A DNA stretch of 64,000 nucleotides from Nitrospira sp. (GCA_022843785.1 JALHMZ010000007.1:62001-126000), one strand, 5' to 3'. Numbered from the stretch's first letter, positions 8,781-21,319 are shown. Program-made: numbers and translations. Notes: generated by a model from the letters alone, not told the origin.

Positions 8781-8785
8781 CCATC

Positions 8786-9397
8786 ATGCGCCACCATCAT
8801 CGGATACGGTGTTGGTTTGTCTGCTGCCTCTTGATCGGAAGCCTATGGCCTCTGCAGGGACAGGCCATTGAGCCGATCGCATCCAGTCCACCGATTTTGA
8901 ACGAGAAAGACCTGGCTGCCTATAAACAGAAAGGCCGAGGCACCCTCGCCGGACAGGTCTTCCTCGGTTCATTATCCGGAAAAGCCATTACTCAGGCTGG
9001 TATCCCGGTCCATCTGATTCCCGTGAACTCCTACACACGCTACTGGTTCGACCGCAATGTGCGAACCACCGGATGCATCTCAAACGACGACCCAACCGCC
9101 AATGACGGCCTCATGTCCCGCCAACAAGCGGACTGCGCCCGTGACGGGCTGGCTCAATTCCTGACCGAAAAGCGATTGCTTCCCTATCTGCGCACCACGA
9201 GAGCCAACCCGACCGGACACTTCTGGTTCATGAAAATTCCGGCTGGCCGGTACTATCTCGTGAGTCTGATCGAAGGCGGAGGCGGCGCACATCAAGACGA
9301 ACGGGCATCCGGAATTGCGTGGCTGACCATTGACCTCGAAGCGGGCGAGAAAGCGATCAACCTGGTGGTCACCAACTGCCGAAGCAGCCTGTGTTGA
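8786..9397 (+). CDS. Secreted protein of unknown function, carboxypeptidase-regulatory-like
   Basis: This 203-residue protein begins with a signal peptide (charged MRHHHRIR, hydrophobic core, cleavage probably after QGQA at about 27). The mature part has GTLAGQVFLG and GIPVHLIPVNSYT, then IPAGRYYLVSLIEGGG and a final LVVTNC. This pattern is typical of small CarboxypepD_reg-like beta-sandwich domains. Five mature cysteines could form disulfides. It starts five bases after the FTR stop, probably in the same transcript. I cannot name a function. Confidence 0.75.
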   Translation: MRHHHRIRCWFVCCLLIGSLWPLQGQAIEPIASSPPILNEKDLAAYKQKGRGTLAGQVFLGSLSGKAITQAGIPVHLIPVNSYTRYWFDRNVRTTGCISNDDPTANDGLMSRQQADCARDGLAQFLTEKRLLPYLRTTRANPTGHFWFMKIPAGRYYLVSLIEGGGGAHQDERASGIAWLTIDLEAGEKAINLVVTNCRSSLC

Positions 9398-9626
9398 CCG
9401 ACAATGCGACCGTCTGTTTCATAGAGCTTTCAGCGATTTCCTCATCCATCCATTGTCATGACACAGCGCCCTCCGGGGCATCTTCACTGACAAACCCATG
9501 CCTCCATGACTCCGACGATCTCCTGCCTGATTTGTAGGAGAGTGACCGATCCGCTGAGAGATGGCATAATAGGGGTCGGATCGTGACGCCTGAAGGTCGC
9601 TCAGAAGCCTGGAACCAGGATGGTCG

Positions 9627-10310
9627 ATGCGAATACTGCTCGTTGAAGACGATGTGAACCTTGCCCAGTTTATTCGGAAGGGGCTGAAAGAAGAGCAATA
9701 CGCGGTGGACGTCGCGCCAGACGGCGAAGAAGGCCTGGCGATGGCCTTGAACAACCCGTACGATCTGCTGATCCTCGACATCATGCTGCCCAAGCTCGAC
9801 GGCCTTACGCTCTGCCGCCGCGTGCGCGCCAAGGGCAATATGACTCCGGTGCTGCTGTTAACCGCGCGCAACACGGTGGAAACCAAGGTCTCCGGCTTCG
9901 ATACCGGCGCGGATCAATTTTTGCCCAAGCCCTTCGCCTTCGTGGAATTGCTGGCTCAAATCCGAGCCCTGCTCCGCCGGGGGAGCCCGCAGCAGTTGGT
10001 GCAACTCCAAGCGGCGGATCTGAAGCTAGACCCGGCTTCGCATCGCGTCTGGAGAGCGGGGCAAGAGATTTCTCTGACGAATAAGGAATATGCCCTGCTT
10101 GAGTTTCTGTTGCGCAACAAGAATCGGGTGTTGACCAGAACGGCGATCATCGAACATGTGTGGGACATCAGCTATGACCCCATGACAAACATCGTGGATG
10201 CCCATATTCGGGCTCTGCGGGCCAAGATCGACCGGGATTTTTCACCTCCGTTGATCGCCACTGTACGCGGCGCCGGGTACATGCTCGAAGAACCGGAAAC
10301 AGCCGCGTGA
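9627..10310 (+). CDS. OmpR/PhoB-family response regulator
   Basis: This 227-residue protein has a receiver domain (1-115) with the acidic pair EDD near residue 8, phospho-acceptor Asp in LLILDIMLP (about 52), Thr in LLLTARN and Lys in LPKPF. A winged-helix DNA-binding domain (about 128-222) carries NKEYALLEFLLRNKNRVLTR and VRGAGYMLEE. The usual GADDYLTKPF reads GADQFLPKPF. Its GTGA stop overlaps the sensor kinase start. Directly behind the pair is a promoter with three 11-bp direct repeats, the spacing typical of sites for this regulator family, so it probably controls the small membrane gene there and possibly itself. Confidence 0.93.
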   Translation: MRILLVEDDVNLAQFIRKGLKEEQYAVDVAPDGEEGLAMALNNPYDLLILDIMLPKLDGLTLCRRVRAKGNMTPVLLLTARNTVETKVSGFDTGADQFLPKPFAFVELLAQIRALLRRGSPQQLVQLQAADLKLDPASHRVWRAGQEISLTNKEYALLEFLLRNKNRVLTRTAIIEHVWDISYDPMTNIVDAHIRALRAKIDRDFSPPLIATVRGAGYMLEEPETAA

Positions 10311-11734
10311 AATCCCTGCGCAGTCTCATCAGTTGGTCTACCTTCCTGTTGATCGCGGGGCTGCTCGTATTATCCGCCCTTGTGTACGTCACGAGCGAAG
10401 CCCTCTTGAACCGGTTCGTGGACGGACTGCTGTTAGAGTTGTCGGACACACTGGCCGAGCTCGTTGAACAGCGCCCCGAGCTATTTGAAAAGAACGGTCA
10501 GGATGTGGAGCCGACCGGTCGAAACAATCAGGAACGGCAGGTTCTGCCGGATGTCCCTCACTCGCTTCGTGTTTTCTCGGCGGATGGCCGACTCCTGTGG
10601 AGTAGCCCCAACGCGGCGGTGCAGGAGTCGATTCCACCCCATATCCTTCGGCAAGTCCAGATCGAGCGCACGGTGTTTGTCACTATTGAGTCGGCCACCG
10701 GAATGCCTGCCCGGCATCTATTTTTCTCCGTCATAAAGGATGGGCATATTCGGTATGTCCTTCAGACGGAAACCTCGCTGCGCCATTACCGAGAAACCCT
10801 GTATGGTCTGCTGTTTCTGCTCTCCCTTGGATCCGGGGCCACGCTCGTCGTTGCCTGGATCGGCAGTGTGTGGCTGGCAAAGAAAGTCCTGGCTCCGATC
10901 GAAACCTTATGCGCTCGAGCCGAAACGATGTCCGAAGCCGATCTAGGGAAACGGCTCGCGGTGGATTCACCCTATCAGGAATTTCGGCGGCTCACCCAGG
11001 CGGTCAACTCGGTGTTGGATCAGTTCCAGCGTCATAGCGAGGTCCAACGGAACTTTTGCGAAATCGCCGCCCACGAGATGAAAACCCCTCTGACCATCCT
11101 CCAGGGAAACCTGGAGGTGGCCCTCATGAAAGCCAGGACGACGGCAGAATATCGCGATGCACTCATCAATAATCTGGAACAGGTCGGACGGCTCATCGCG
11201 TTGACGCGCCCACTTTTAACGCTCGCAAAATTTACCAGCAGCAAGCCCCCCATTCATCTCGCGCCTCTCGCTTTGGAACCGTTGATTCAAGAGATCGTGG
11301 ATGAACTGACCCTGCTGGCAGATGATTACCGCATTACCTTGATGTTTGAATCCCAACCGGTTCCCTCCATTCTCGGCGACGCACAGTGGCTCAAACAAGC
11401 GCTGATTAATCTGCTCGACAACGCGCTTCGATACACGCCGCCCGGCGGATTTGTCACGGTCCGATTGCACAGTGCTGGGGAATGGGTGGACGTGGCCGTC
11501 GAGGATACGGGCCATGGAATTGAGTCGGAGAATATCCCGCATCTCTTCGAGCGGTTCTATCGGACTGATTGGGCACGGGCGAAAGATTCCGCCGGCACCG
11601 GACTCGGACTTCCCATTGTGAAGGAAATTGCGGAAGCGCACGGTGGCACGATCTCGGTCGCCAGCCAAATCCACAAGGGTTCCATCTTTACCCTTCGGTT
11701 GCCGGTCTCGACACGCCAGACGGTCTCGGCCTAG
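10307..11734 (+). CDS. Membrane sensor histidine kinase (HAMP, HisKA, HATPase)
   Basis: This 475-residue protein has a first membrane helix at about 8-28, a periplasmic sensor region to about 152, a second helix at about 155-178 and HAMP to about 235. It has the H-box AAHEMKTPLTILQGNL (about 257-272), N-box INLLDNALRYTPPGG, G1 EDTGHGIESENI, F-box LFERFYR and G2 GTGLGLPIVKEIAEAHGG. It starts with GTG overlapping the regulator stop by four bases, so translation is coupled. The periplasmic region is about 120 residues with no metal-binding cluster that I can see. The signal is unknown. Confidence 0.93.
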   Translation: MKSLRSLISWSTFLLIAGLLVLSALVYVTSEALLNRFVDGLLLELSDTLAELVEQRPELFEKNGQDVEPTGRNNQERQVLPDVPHSLRVFSADGRLLWSSPNAAVQESIPPHILRQVQIERTVFVTIESATGMPARHLFFSVIKDGHIRYVLQTETSLRHYRETLYGLLFLLSLGSGATLVVAWIGSVWLAKKVLAPIETLCARAETMSEADLGKRLAVDSPYQEFRRLTQAVNSVLDQFQRHSEVQRNFCEIAAHEMKTPLTILQGNLEVALMKARTTAEYRDALINNLEQVGRLIALTRPLLTLAKFTSSKPPIHLAPLALEPLIQEIVDELTLLADDYRITLMFESQPVPSILGDAQWLKQALINLLDNALRYTPPGGFVTVRLHSAGEWVDVAVEDTGHGIESENIPHLFERFYRTDWARAKDSAGTGLGLPIVKEIAEAHGGTISVASQIHKGSIFTLRLPVSTRQTVSA

Positions 11735-11820
11735 CTTAAATAACCTCGACTTCCCAACAACTTAAGTTCCTTTGATGACATCCCATGACGAAGGAGTTCC
11801 TCCCCGCGTCGGCTGGAAAG

Positions 11821-11883
11821 ATGAAGAATTCTTCATGGTCTCCTCATGGGCTCTTCATAGAGGAGGTGTAGGATTGCTATATT
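11821..11883 (+). promoter_or_regulatory. Composite operator and promoter: 16-bp palindrome, 3 x 11-bp direct repeats, extended -10
   Basis: ATGAAGAATTCTTCAT (11821-11836) is a perfect palindrome. Its right half opens a series of 11-bp units: CTTCATGGTCT (11831), CCTCATGGGCT (11842) and CTTCATAGAGG (11853). TGCTATATT (11875-11883) is an extended -10, and the last CTTCAT falls at about -35. The layout matches activator sites of OmpR/PhoB-type regulators. A near copy exists at 31693-31735 on the other strand. Confidence 0.75.
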
Positions 11884-11906
11884 AAATTTACAGGAGGTGA
11901 GAAGCC

Positions 11907-11990
11907 ATGATTACGTTAATTCTCGGAATACTGACAGTGAGTGTCGTGTTGGCGGTTCTCTACAGAGGGTTCTCCGCAGAAATCAACTAA
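11907..11990 (+). CDS. 27-residue single-pass membrane protein
   Basis: ATG at 11907 has a perfect AGGAGGTGA six bases upstream. The 27 codons to TAA encode one hydrophobic helix followed by a short polar tail (YRGFSAEIN). The consensus LIxGxLxVSVxLAVxY is shared with the second small protein at 31551-31649, and both follow the same structured promoter. The strong ribosome site, conserved promoter and homologous twin support a real gene despite its size. It may be a small regulator of the adjacent sensor kinase or a subunit of a membrane complex; neither is shown by sequence. Confidence 0.75.
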   Translation: MITLILGILTVSVVLAVLYRGFSAEIN

Positions 11991-12041
11991 GCCAAACCGA
12001 TCGCCGGCGGGTCATCCGGAAGATGACGGGAAGAGTACGCG

Positions 12042-12515
12042 CTACTTTCTTTCTTTCATCGCCCGTTCGACCTCGCGACCGGCTTCGCGGGTCTTGATGG
12101 ACTCCCGGCGATCATGCTGCTTCTTGCCCTTGGCAAGCCCCAGCTCGACCTTCGCCAGCCCGCGCTCGGAAAAATAGATACGGAGTGGAACGAGCGTGAG
12201 TCCCTTCTGTTGCGTCTTGCCGAGCAGTTTGTTGATCTCTTTTTTGTGCAGCAGGAGCTTTCGCACACGGATAGGATCATGATTCATGATGTTGCCGTGG
12301 CTGTAGGGACTGATGTGGCAGTGATGGAGAAAGACTTCGGCCTCGCGGACGGAGGCGTAACTGTCTTGCAGGTTCACCCTCCCCTCGCGTAGCGATTTGA
12401 CCTCCGTGCCTTGGAGCACGATCCCGGCCTCGAACTTCTCTTCAATAAAATAGTCGTGGTACGCTTTGCGGTTCGTCACCACGACTTTGTTCGGATCGTC
12501 TTTTGTTTTTGTCAT
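12042..12515 (-). CDS. smpB: SsrA-binding protein SmpB
   Basis: This 157-residue protein has the family features: [48 protein letters not shown] and the basic C-terminal tail ([16 protein letters not shown]) that enters the decoding site. It carries tmRNA to stalled ribosomes. No tmRNA gene is visible in this window. Confidence 0.96.
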   Translation of the reverse strand: MTKTKDDPNKVVVTNRKAYHDYFIEEKFEAGIVLQGTEVKSLREGRVNLQDSYASVREAEVFLHHCHISPYSHGNIMNHDPIRVRKLLLHKKEINKLLGKTQQKGLTLVPLRIYFSERGLAKVELGLAKGKKQHDRRESIKTREAGREVERAMKERK

Positions 12516-12652
12516 CTCGCGTAAGCTCGTCGAGCGGTGACACGTGAAGCTCTTGACGGACGGAGTGTATCAACATCCGCGCATGGGCGATACAAGAACC
12601 GATTCAAAAAATCCCGATGTCAGCTGACGGCCGTTCTTGCTACAATAGCGCC

Positions 12653-13156
12653 ATGCCTCGCACCGGCTCTCTCGACTCATTCGGCTCCATTCTAGACGGC
12701 CTCGCCAAACGCCTGGGCCTCGAATCCAGACTCCTGGAGCTCCGCTTGCAGCACGAGTGGCGCGACATTGTCGGGGAACCGATCGGATCCCACACCTGGC
12801 CGGCGCACATTCGTTTCAAGAAGCTCTCGTTGGTCGTCCGGAACTCCGTGTGGCTCCAACAGCTCACGTTCTTGAAACCCGCGCTGCTCGCCAAATTGAA
12901 CGAAGCCGCCGGGACGGAATTGGTGAAGGAGATCGTGCTGCGCGTCGGGGATATCCCTGCACCGGCAACAGCGCCTTTCGACGCGCGCGCCACCGATGGG
13001 ACGTCTCCTGAAACCGAGGCCGCACTCGCAGAAGCCGCCGGCCATGTCTCGGCGATCCAGGATCCGGGTCTCCGGGAACGATTTACATCGGTGATATCGA
13101 AATACCCGTCTCAGGCTCCGCTTCCACCGGCAACGGGTCGGTCACCTGGCCCTTGA
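12653..13156 (+). CDS. DUF721/DciA-like protein
   Basis: This 167-residue protein has an N-terminal DUF721 domain: about 100 residues with LRLQHEWRDIVGEPIGSHT and LSLVVRNSVWLQQLTFLKPALLAKLN. DciA, a member, helps load the replicative helicase in bacteria without DnaC, which fits the location between smpB and gyrA near the origin. The ATG at 12653 follows TACAAT (12641-12646) by only about six bases, suggesting a leaderless message. An upstream ATG at 12617 is possible but adds unconserved residues. The C-terminal tail overlaps the convergent downstream gene by 74 bp. Confidence 0.75.
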   Translation: MPRTGSLDSFGSILDGLAKRLGLESRLLELRLQHEWRDIVGEPIGSHTWPAHIRFKKLSLVVRNSVWLQQLTFLKPALLAKLNEAAGTELVKEIVLRVGDIPAPATAPFDARATDGTSPETEAALAEAAGHVSAIQDPGLRERFTSVISKYPSQAPLPPATGRSPGP

Positions 13157-13670
13157 AGAGGGTGCGCTTGTCGTCTGAAATTTTCCCGTTTTTGAACAGG
13201 GAACCGATTCCGGCTTCTTCCTCTCGATCCTGCAATCGATAGTATCCACGAACCGACCGCTCATATTCTCTGACGACCGCCGCATCACCGTCCACATACT
13301 TTTCGAGCTTTTCAGGATCAGTCCATCCGGCGTCATCGAAAATATAAATCAGGATATGTGCATATCGGCCGCCGGGATCTCCCGGGGTTGTGGGGTAAAT
13401 CTTCATGGAGCCAAAATCGTGTGTCTGGTGGCTCACCTTTCGAAACCGCTTCAGCAGCCTTTCGATTTCTTCGTCGGTGGAGCCCCTCGGAACGTGCGCC
13501 GCGACGAAATGCTGGTTTTGAGACCCAACGGTATAGGGAGGAATCGACCGATCCGGGCGGCTGAGATACATGCCCCCCCAGATGAGCGTGAAGGAGCCGA
13601 TCAAGACGCCGAGCGCCAGCTTGACGATGATATCGAGCGGTTTCTTCGTCTTGGAGCCGGAGGGAGACAT
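13083..13670 (-). CDS. Membrane-anchored hypothetical protein
   Basis: This 195-residue protein has a short basic N terminus (SKTKKP), one membrane helix at about 14-36, then an exported domain of about 155 residues with HILIYIFDDAGWTDPEKLEKYV. No signal cleavage site is obvious. The gene lies 21 bp after gyrA on the same strand, so it may be co-transcribed. Its 3' end overlaps the convergent DUF721 gene. I do not recognise the soluble domain. Confidence 0.7.
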   Translation of the reverse strand: MSPSGSKTKKPLDIIVKLALGVLIGSFTLIWGGMYLSRPDRSIPPYTVGSQNQHFVAAHVPRGSTDEEIERLLKRFRKVSHQTHDFGSMKIYPTTPGDPGGRYAHILIYIFDDAGWTDPEKLEKYVDGDAAVVREYERSVRGYYRLQDREEEAGIGSLFKNGKISDDKRTLFKGQVTDPLPVEAEPETGISISPM

Positions 13671-13691
13671 CTGGAGGCCTACTTGTTTGAA

Positions 13692-16169
13692 CTAGACCCC
13701 TGGAACATTCACCGAGGCCGGATCTTCCCGCTCGCTCGGTTCGGCCAGCCTGGCCACGGCGACTACACGATCTTCGTCTCCGTCGAGATCGAGAATGCGG
13801 ACGCCCTGCGTATTGCGGCCGATTTCACGGATGTCGTCCACTTTACACCGAAGCACCTTGCCTTGCGCCGCCATCAGCATGATCTCATCGTCGTCCCGCA
13901 CTTGCAGAAAACCGACGGCTGGGCCGTTGCGTTCGTTCGTCTTGACGCTGATGATGCCTTTACCGCCGCGGCCTTGAATGCGATATTCGCCTACGCGAGT
14001 CCGTTTGCCGTAGCCCCCCTCTGTCACAGTCAGGATCGCCGTGGTGGAGTCGGGGGTAATGGTCTCCATACCGATCACGTCGTTGCCTTCTTCAAGCGTG
14101 ATGCCTTTGACGCCGTAGGCCATGCGGCCCATCGGCCTGACTTCTTCTTCTTTGAATCGAATGGTGATCCCTTGTTTCGTACCGAGAAGAATCTCACGAT
14201 GACCGTCGGTCAATTGAACTCCGATGAGCTTGTCCCCGCTCTCCAACCCTAACGCAATGATGCCGCCTTGGCGAGGATTGCTGTACGCAGTCAAATCGGT
14301 CTTCTTGATCAATCCTTTCTTCGTCGCCATGATGATGAAGCGGTCTTCCCGATATTCCTTCACCGGCAACGTCGCCGTGACCTTCTCACCTCCAGCCAAC
14401 GCCAATAAGTTTACCAGCGCTTTGCCCTTCGCTGCACGGCTGGCTTCCGGGATCTCATGCACTTTCAGCCAATAGACCTTGCCGGCGTCGGTGAAGAAGA
14501 GGAGCGTATCGTGCGTCGAAGCCGTAAACAGGTTCACAACGAAATCCTCGTCCTTGATACCCATGCCGATCTTGCCTTTGCCGCCCCGCCGTTGCGCGCG
14601 GTAGAGCGAGGCCGCATTGCGCTTGATATAGCCGGAATGAGAGATCGTCACGACGACTTCTTCTTCCGCGATCAAATCTTCGATATTGATCTCGGCTTCT
14701 TCCTTCACAATCTGTGTCCGGCGGTCATCCTTGTACTCGTCACGGATCTGGGTCAGCTCGTCCTTGATGATCGACCGCACCAGCGCTTCGCTGGCCAAGA
14801 CGGATTTGAGGTATTCGATCTGCTTGAGCACCTCTTGATACTCTTCGACCAGTTTGGTCCGCTCAAGCTGCGTCAAGCGCTGGAGCCGCATGTCGAGGAT
14901 GGCCGTGGCTTGGATCTGACTGAGTGAGAACTGGCGCATCAACCCGGCGCGGGCTTCGTCAGGGGACTGTGACGCCCTGATCAGCGCGATGACCGCATCG
15001 AGATGATCCAACGCGATCTTCAGGCCTTCAAGAATGTGCGCCCGCTCTTCCGCTTTGCGCAACTCGAACGCGGTCCGGCGCACCACGACTTCGCGGCGGT
15101 GTTCGAGAAAGTGATGCAGAATCTGCTTGAGGTTGAGCACCTCGGGACGATTGTTGACGAGCGCGAGCATGATGACACCGAAAGTCGTCTCCAGCTGGGT
15201 GTGCTTATAGAGATTATTCAGCACGATCAGCGGAATTTCGTTCCGCTTTAGTTCGATGACCACCCGCACCCCTTCGCGATCGGACGATTCATCGCGCAAG
15301 TCGGAAATGCCCTTCAACCGGTCATCCTGTATCAGCTCGGCGATCTTTTCGATCAGCTTGGCCTTGTTGACCTGATAGGGAACTTCCGTGACGATGAGGC
15401 GTTCGCGATCGGTACGCTCATCGGTTTCCACCACCACCTTCGCCCGTAGCTTGAGGAGGCCTCGTCCCGTTTCATAGGCAGCTTTGATACCGCTCTTCCC
15501 GTAAATAAAACCCGCCGTGGGGAAGTCGGGCCCCTGAATTTTCTGCATCAACTGCGCGATGGTGACGTCCTGATTCTCCAACAGAAGCAGTAACCCATCG
15601 ATCACTTCACCGAGATTGTGCGTGGGAATGTTCGTCGCGTACCCGACCGCGATACCACCGGCTCCGTTGATCAGAAGATTGGGCACCTTGGTCGGCAGCA
15701 CGAGCGGCTCTTTACGGGATTCGTCGTAGTTAGGACCGAAGTCGACCGTATCTTTATCGATGTCGGCCAGCAGGTCTTCCGCGAGCTTGGTCATGCGTGC
15801 TTCCGTGTAGCGCATGGCCGCCGGCGAATCGCCATCCATCGACCCGTAGTTGCCTTGGCCGTCGACCAACGGATAGCGCATGTTGAAATCCTGCGCCATC
15901 CGGACAAGCGTATCGTAAATGGCCGTGTCGCCGTGGGGATGGTAATTCCCCATGATCTCGCCCACGATTTTGGCGGACTTCCGGTAGGCCCGGTTGGAAG
16001 CCAGACCCATTTCATTCATGCCGTAGAGGATACGGCGATGGACCGGTTTGAGCCCGTCACGGACATCGGGAAGCGCCCGTCCGACGATCACACTCATGGC
16101 GTAATCGAGATACGACGACTTCATCTCGTCTTCGATCGCGATATGGCCTAACCGTTCATCGTGGGGCAT
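13692..16169 (-). CDS. gyrA: DNA gyrase subunit A
   Basis: This 825-residue protein is full length. The active-site tyrosine is Y121 in [10 protein letters not shown]. The quinolone region reads [10 protein letters not shown], with Thr where E. coli has Ser83 and Asp where it has Asp87. The C-terminal beta-pinwheel keeps the GyrA box QRRGGKG that is needed for DNA wrapping and negative supercoiling, which separates it from ParC. GAGGA precedes the ATG. It follows gyrB on the same strand. Confidence 0.97.
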   Translation of the reverse strand: MPHDERLGHIAIEDEMKSSYLDYAMSVIVGRALPDVRDGLKPVHRRILYGMNEMGLASNRAYRKSAKIVGEIMGNYHPHGDTAIYDTLVRMAQDFNMRYPLVDGQGNYGSMDGDSPAAMRYTEARMTKLAEDLLADIDKDTVDFGPNYDESRKEPLVLPTKVPNLLINGAGGIAVGYATNIPTHNLGEVIDGLLLLLENQDVTIAQLMQKIQGPDFPTAGFIYGKSGIKAAYETGRGLLKLRAKVVVETDERTDRERLIVTEVPYQVNKAKLIEKIAELIQDDRLKGISDLRDESSDREGVRVVIELKRNEIPLIVLNNLYKHTQLETTFGVIMLALVNNRPEVLNLKQILHHFLEHRREVVVRRTAFELRKAEERAHILEGLKIALDHLDAVIALIRASQSPDEARAGLMRQFSLSQIQATAILDMRLQRLTQLERTKLVEEYQEVLKQIEYLKSVLASEALVRSIIKDELTQIRDEYKDDRRTQIVKEEAEINIEDLIAEEEVVVTISHSGYIKRNAASLYRAQRRGGKGKIGMGIKDEDFVVNLFTASTHDTLLFFTDAGKVYWLKVHEIPEASRAAKGKALVNLLALAGGEKVTATLPVKEYREDRFIIMATKKGLIKKTDLTAYSNPRQGGIIALGLESGDKLIGVQLTDGHREILLGTKQGITIRFKEEEVRPMGRMAYGVKGITLEEGNDVIGMETITPDSTTAILTVTEGGYGKRTRVGEYRIQGRGGKGIISVKTNERNGPAVGFLQVRDDDEIMLMAAQGKVLRCKVDDIREIGRNTQGVRILDLDGDEDRVVAVARLAEPSEREDPASVNVPGV

Positions 16170-16257
16170 TGTGTCCTCGCAAAGCGTATCTCGTAAACCG
16201 TGAATCGTGGCAATCCGGAATCCAGCTCTGCCTGCGTTTCACTCTTCACGAACGGCG

Positions 16258-18753
<2,496 letters not shown>

Positions 18754-18824
18754 TCATAGGATCACACGCTATGCATCCATCGAAGAAGCCGGATGCGTAG
18801 GACGATCCCCGCGGCTGATACGCC

Positions 18825-19952
18825 TCAGATTTTGATCGGCATGACGACGCACTTGAATCCAGGGCTCTCGGATTCCTGGATCAAACAAGGGCTGAGCGGC
18901 GTCTCTATCTGCAAGGACACACTCTCCCCGTCCATGACGCTGAATACGTCCAAGAGATAGCGGGCGTTGAACCCGGAACTGAGCGCCTCGCCTTCGTAGC
19001 GAGCGGGTAATTCCTCGGTAGCCTCACCGTAATCCGGACTGCTGGAAAACAGGGTTATCTTGCCTGGTGCAAAGGAAACCTTCACAGCGCTGGCTTTATC
19101 TTTGGAAAGAACCGAGACGCGTCGGAGCGCGCTTTCCAGTTCAATCCGGTTCACGCTAATTTTTTTACCACCCTCCTTTGGGATGACCTGCTGGTAGTTG
19201 GGATAGTTGCCTTCCATCAATCGGGACGTCAGCAACAGGCCGCTTTTTCGAAAGATCATGAGGTTCTTGGCAAATCCGATCAGAGGTTCGCCATCCCCTC
19301 CCTCTTCCAGCAGACGGCGCATTTCGTGCGCCGCTTTTTTGGGAATGATCGCCTTGATTTCCTGTGGGACACCCTTGCCGCCGGATTGGCTCATCTCATG
19401 CTCCGCCACAGCTAAACGGTGGCCGTCCGTGCCGACCAATCGAAGCGTGGTTTTCTTCTCGGTGTTGATGAGCGTGACCAGCAGGCCGTTCAGAATGTAC
19501 CGAGCATCGTTATCCCCGGCGGCAAACAACGTCTTACGGATCAACTCCAACAAACCGTCTCCCGAGAGCGGCGTCAACCCTTCCCGTTCGATGGCCGGCA
19601 AGGCAGGATAGTCGGCGCTGGGTAACCCGACGATCTTGAACTGGCTCTTGCCCATTTGAATGGTCGTCCAGTTGTTCTCTCCTGTCGTCAACTCAATGTC
19701 GCCCGACGGCAATTCCTTGATGATCTCAAACAGTTTACGGGCTGAGATCGTCACACCCCCGGTCTCGAGCACGGCTGCCTTGTATAAGCCACGCATGCCG
19801 ATCTCGAGATCTGTCGCCACAATTTCAGCCCCCTCCTGCCTGGCTTCCAGCAGAACGTTGGACAAAATGGGCATCGTATTCCGTTTCTCCACAACTCCCT
19901 GCACCCGTTGAAGCCCCGTTAACAGTTCATCCCGCCCGATCCGTACTTTCAT
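18825..19952 (-). CDS. dnaN: DNA polymerase III sliding clamp (beta subunit)
   Basis: This 375-residue protein starts at MKVRIGRDELLTGLQRVQ and contains the three clamp repeats. Recognisable parts are EKRNTMPILSNVLLEA, FKIVGLPSADYPALP, GTDGHRLAV and the C-terminal VVMPIKI that closes the peptide-binding pocket. Longer in-frame readings to 20234 run into dnaA and are not real. It starts 23 bp after dnaA, so the two are an operon. Confidence 0.97.
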   Translation of the reverse strand: MKVRIGRDELLTGLQRVQGVVEKRNTMPILSNVLLEARQEGAEIVATDLEIGMRGLYKAAVLETGGVTISARKLFEIIKELPSGDIELTTGENNWTTIQMGKSQFKIVGLPSADYPALPAIEREGLTPLSGDGLLELIRKTLFAAGDNDARYILNGLLVTLINTEKKTTLRLVGTDGHRLAVAEHEMSQSGGKGVPQEIKAIIPKKAAHEMRRLLEEGGDGEPLIGFAKNLMIFRKSGLLLTSRLMEGNYPNYQQVIPKEGGKKISVNRIELESALRRVSVLSKDKASAVKVSFAPGKITLFSSSPDYGEATEELPARYEGEALSSGFNARYLLDVFSVMDGESVSLQIETPLSPCLIQESESPGFKCVVMPIKI

Positions 19953-19975
19953 GGCGCAGTCTCCAAATGAAACCC

Positions 19976-21319
19976 TTATCTTCGCAGAATGTGCTCTTTC
20001 AACGTTTCCAGTGTCGTGTGCATTGCGGTGTCGGCCTCTTTGGCTTTTGAAACTTGTCTGCACGCGTGAATGATCGTCGTGTGATCCTTGCCTCCGAATT
20101 GGCGCCCGATTTCCGGATAGGAGGCATCGGTCAGTTCGCGGCAGAGAAACATCGCGATTTGCCGAGGATGCACAAGTGTCTTGCTGCGGCGGCGCGATTT
20201 CAACTCGCTCATCTTGACATGGAACTGAGCGCACACCGCTTCTTGGATGTCGTCCATTGCGACGATTTTTTTCTTGTCCCCGATCAGGTCACGGAGCACG
20301 TTCTTGGCCATGTCTAGTGCAATGACCTGGCCTGTCAACGAGGCGTAGGCGCCAAGCCGGACCAAACTGCCCTCCAGCTCGCGGATGTTGCTTTTCATGG
20401 CGCCGGCGAGAAACTGAATGACATCTTCCGGCAGCGTAATCCCCTCGTCCTCCGATTTCTTCCTCAAAATCGCGATGCGCGTCTCGACATCTGGCGGCTG
20501 TAAATCTGCAATCAATCCCCATTCGAACCGCGACCGGAGACGTTCTTCAATATCCGGCATATCCTTGGGAAACCTGTCGCTGGACAGAACAATCTGTTTA
20601 TGCCCTTCGTACAGGGAGTTGAACGTATGGAAAAACTCCTCTTGGGTCCGTTCTTTCCCGACAAGAAACTGGATGTCGTCGATCATCAGCATGTCGATGT
20701 GGCGATAGCGCTTTCGGAGATCCGTCATCTTGTCGTATCGGATGGAGTTGATGACCTCATTCGTGAATTGCTCAGTCGTCAGATACGCAATGCGGAGGTC
20801 CGTTCGTTCGGCCACATGGTTTCCGATCGCATTGAGAAGATGGGTCTTACCCAGCCCGACACCGCCGTAAATGAAGAGCGGATTGTACGTCTTTCCGGGC
20901 TGCTCAGAGACCGCCATACAGGCCGCATGGGCAAACTGATTTCCCGCTCCTACGACGAAATTCTCGAACGTGTATTTCGGATTGAGTTGAATGCCTCGGC
21001 GGGATTTCATCTGGCCCGAAGCTTTAGACGGAATCGAGGCGGTTTGAGGCTCGACCACCCGTGACGACGGCTTCTGTGATACGACGAAGCTCACCGACAC
21101 ATTTCCGCCACCGCGAGCTGATGACACCGCCTCGACCAACAACGGGGCATAATGGGTATGCAACCAGTCACCGAAAAATTTGTTCGGTACTCCGATATGG
21201 GCGGTGGAGTTTTCAATTCGATCAAGGCATGTCGGGATGAACCAAGTGTCATAGACTTGCCTGGGGACCTTCCCCTGGATGTACTGAAGAGCTTCTTGCC
21301 AGACTGTATCGACGCTCAT
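19976..21319 (-). CDS. dnaA: Chromosomal replication initiator DnaA
   Basis: This 447-residue protein has domain I at about 1-80, a linker rich in polar residues, and an AAA+ domain with Walker A GGVGLGKTHLLNAIG, Walker B MLMIDDIQFL and KELEG-like sensor FPKDMPDIEERLRSRFEWG. The C-terminal helix-turn-helix has the DnaA signature GGKDHTTIIHA, which reads 9-mer boxes. The origin region with such boxes is directly upstream. No Shine-Dalgarno sequence is obvious before the ATG. Confidence 0.97.
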   Translation of the reverse strand: MSVDTVWQEALQYIQGKVPRQVYDTWFIPTCLDRIENSTAHIGVPNKFFGDWLHTHYAPLLVEAVSSARGGGNVSVSFVVSQKPSSRVVEPQTASIPSKASGQMKSRRGIQLNPKYTFENFVVGAGNQFAHAACMAVSEQPGKTYNPLFIYGGVGLGKTHLLNAIGNHVAERTDLRIAYLTTEQFTNEVINSIRYDKMTDLRKRYRHIDMLMIDDIQFLVGKERTQEEFFHTFNSLYEGHKQIVLSSDRFPKDMPDIEERLRSRFEWGLIADLQPPDVETRIAILRKKSEDEGITLPEDVIQFLAGAMKSNIRELEGSLVRLGAYASLTGQVIALDMAKNVLRDLIGDKKKIVAMDDIQEAVCAQFHVKMSELKSRRRSKTLVHPRQIAMFLCRELTDASYPEIGRQFGGKDHTTIIHACRQVSKAKEADTAMHTTLETLKEHILRR

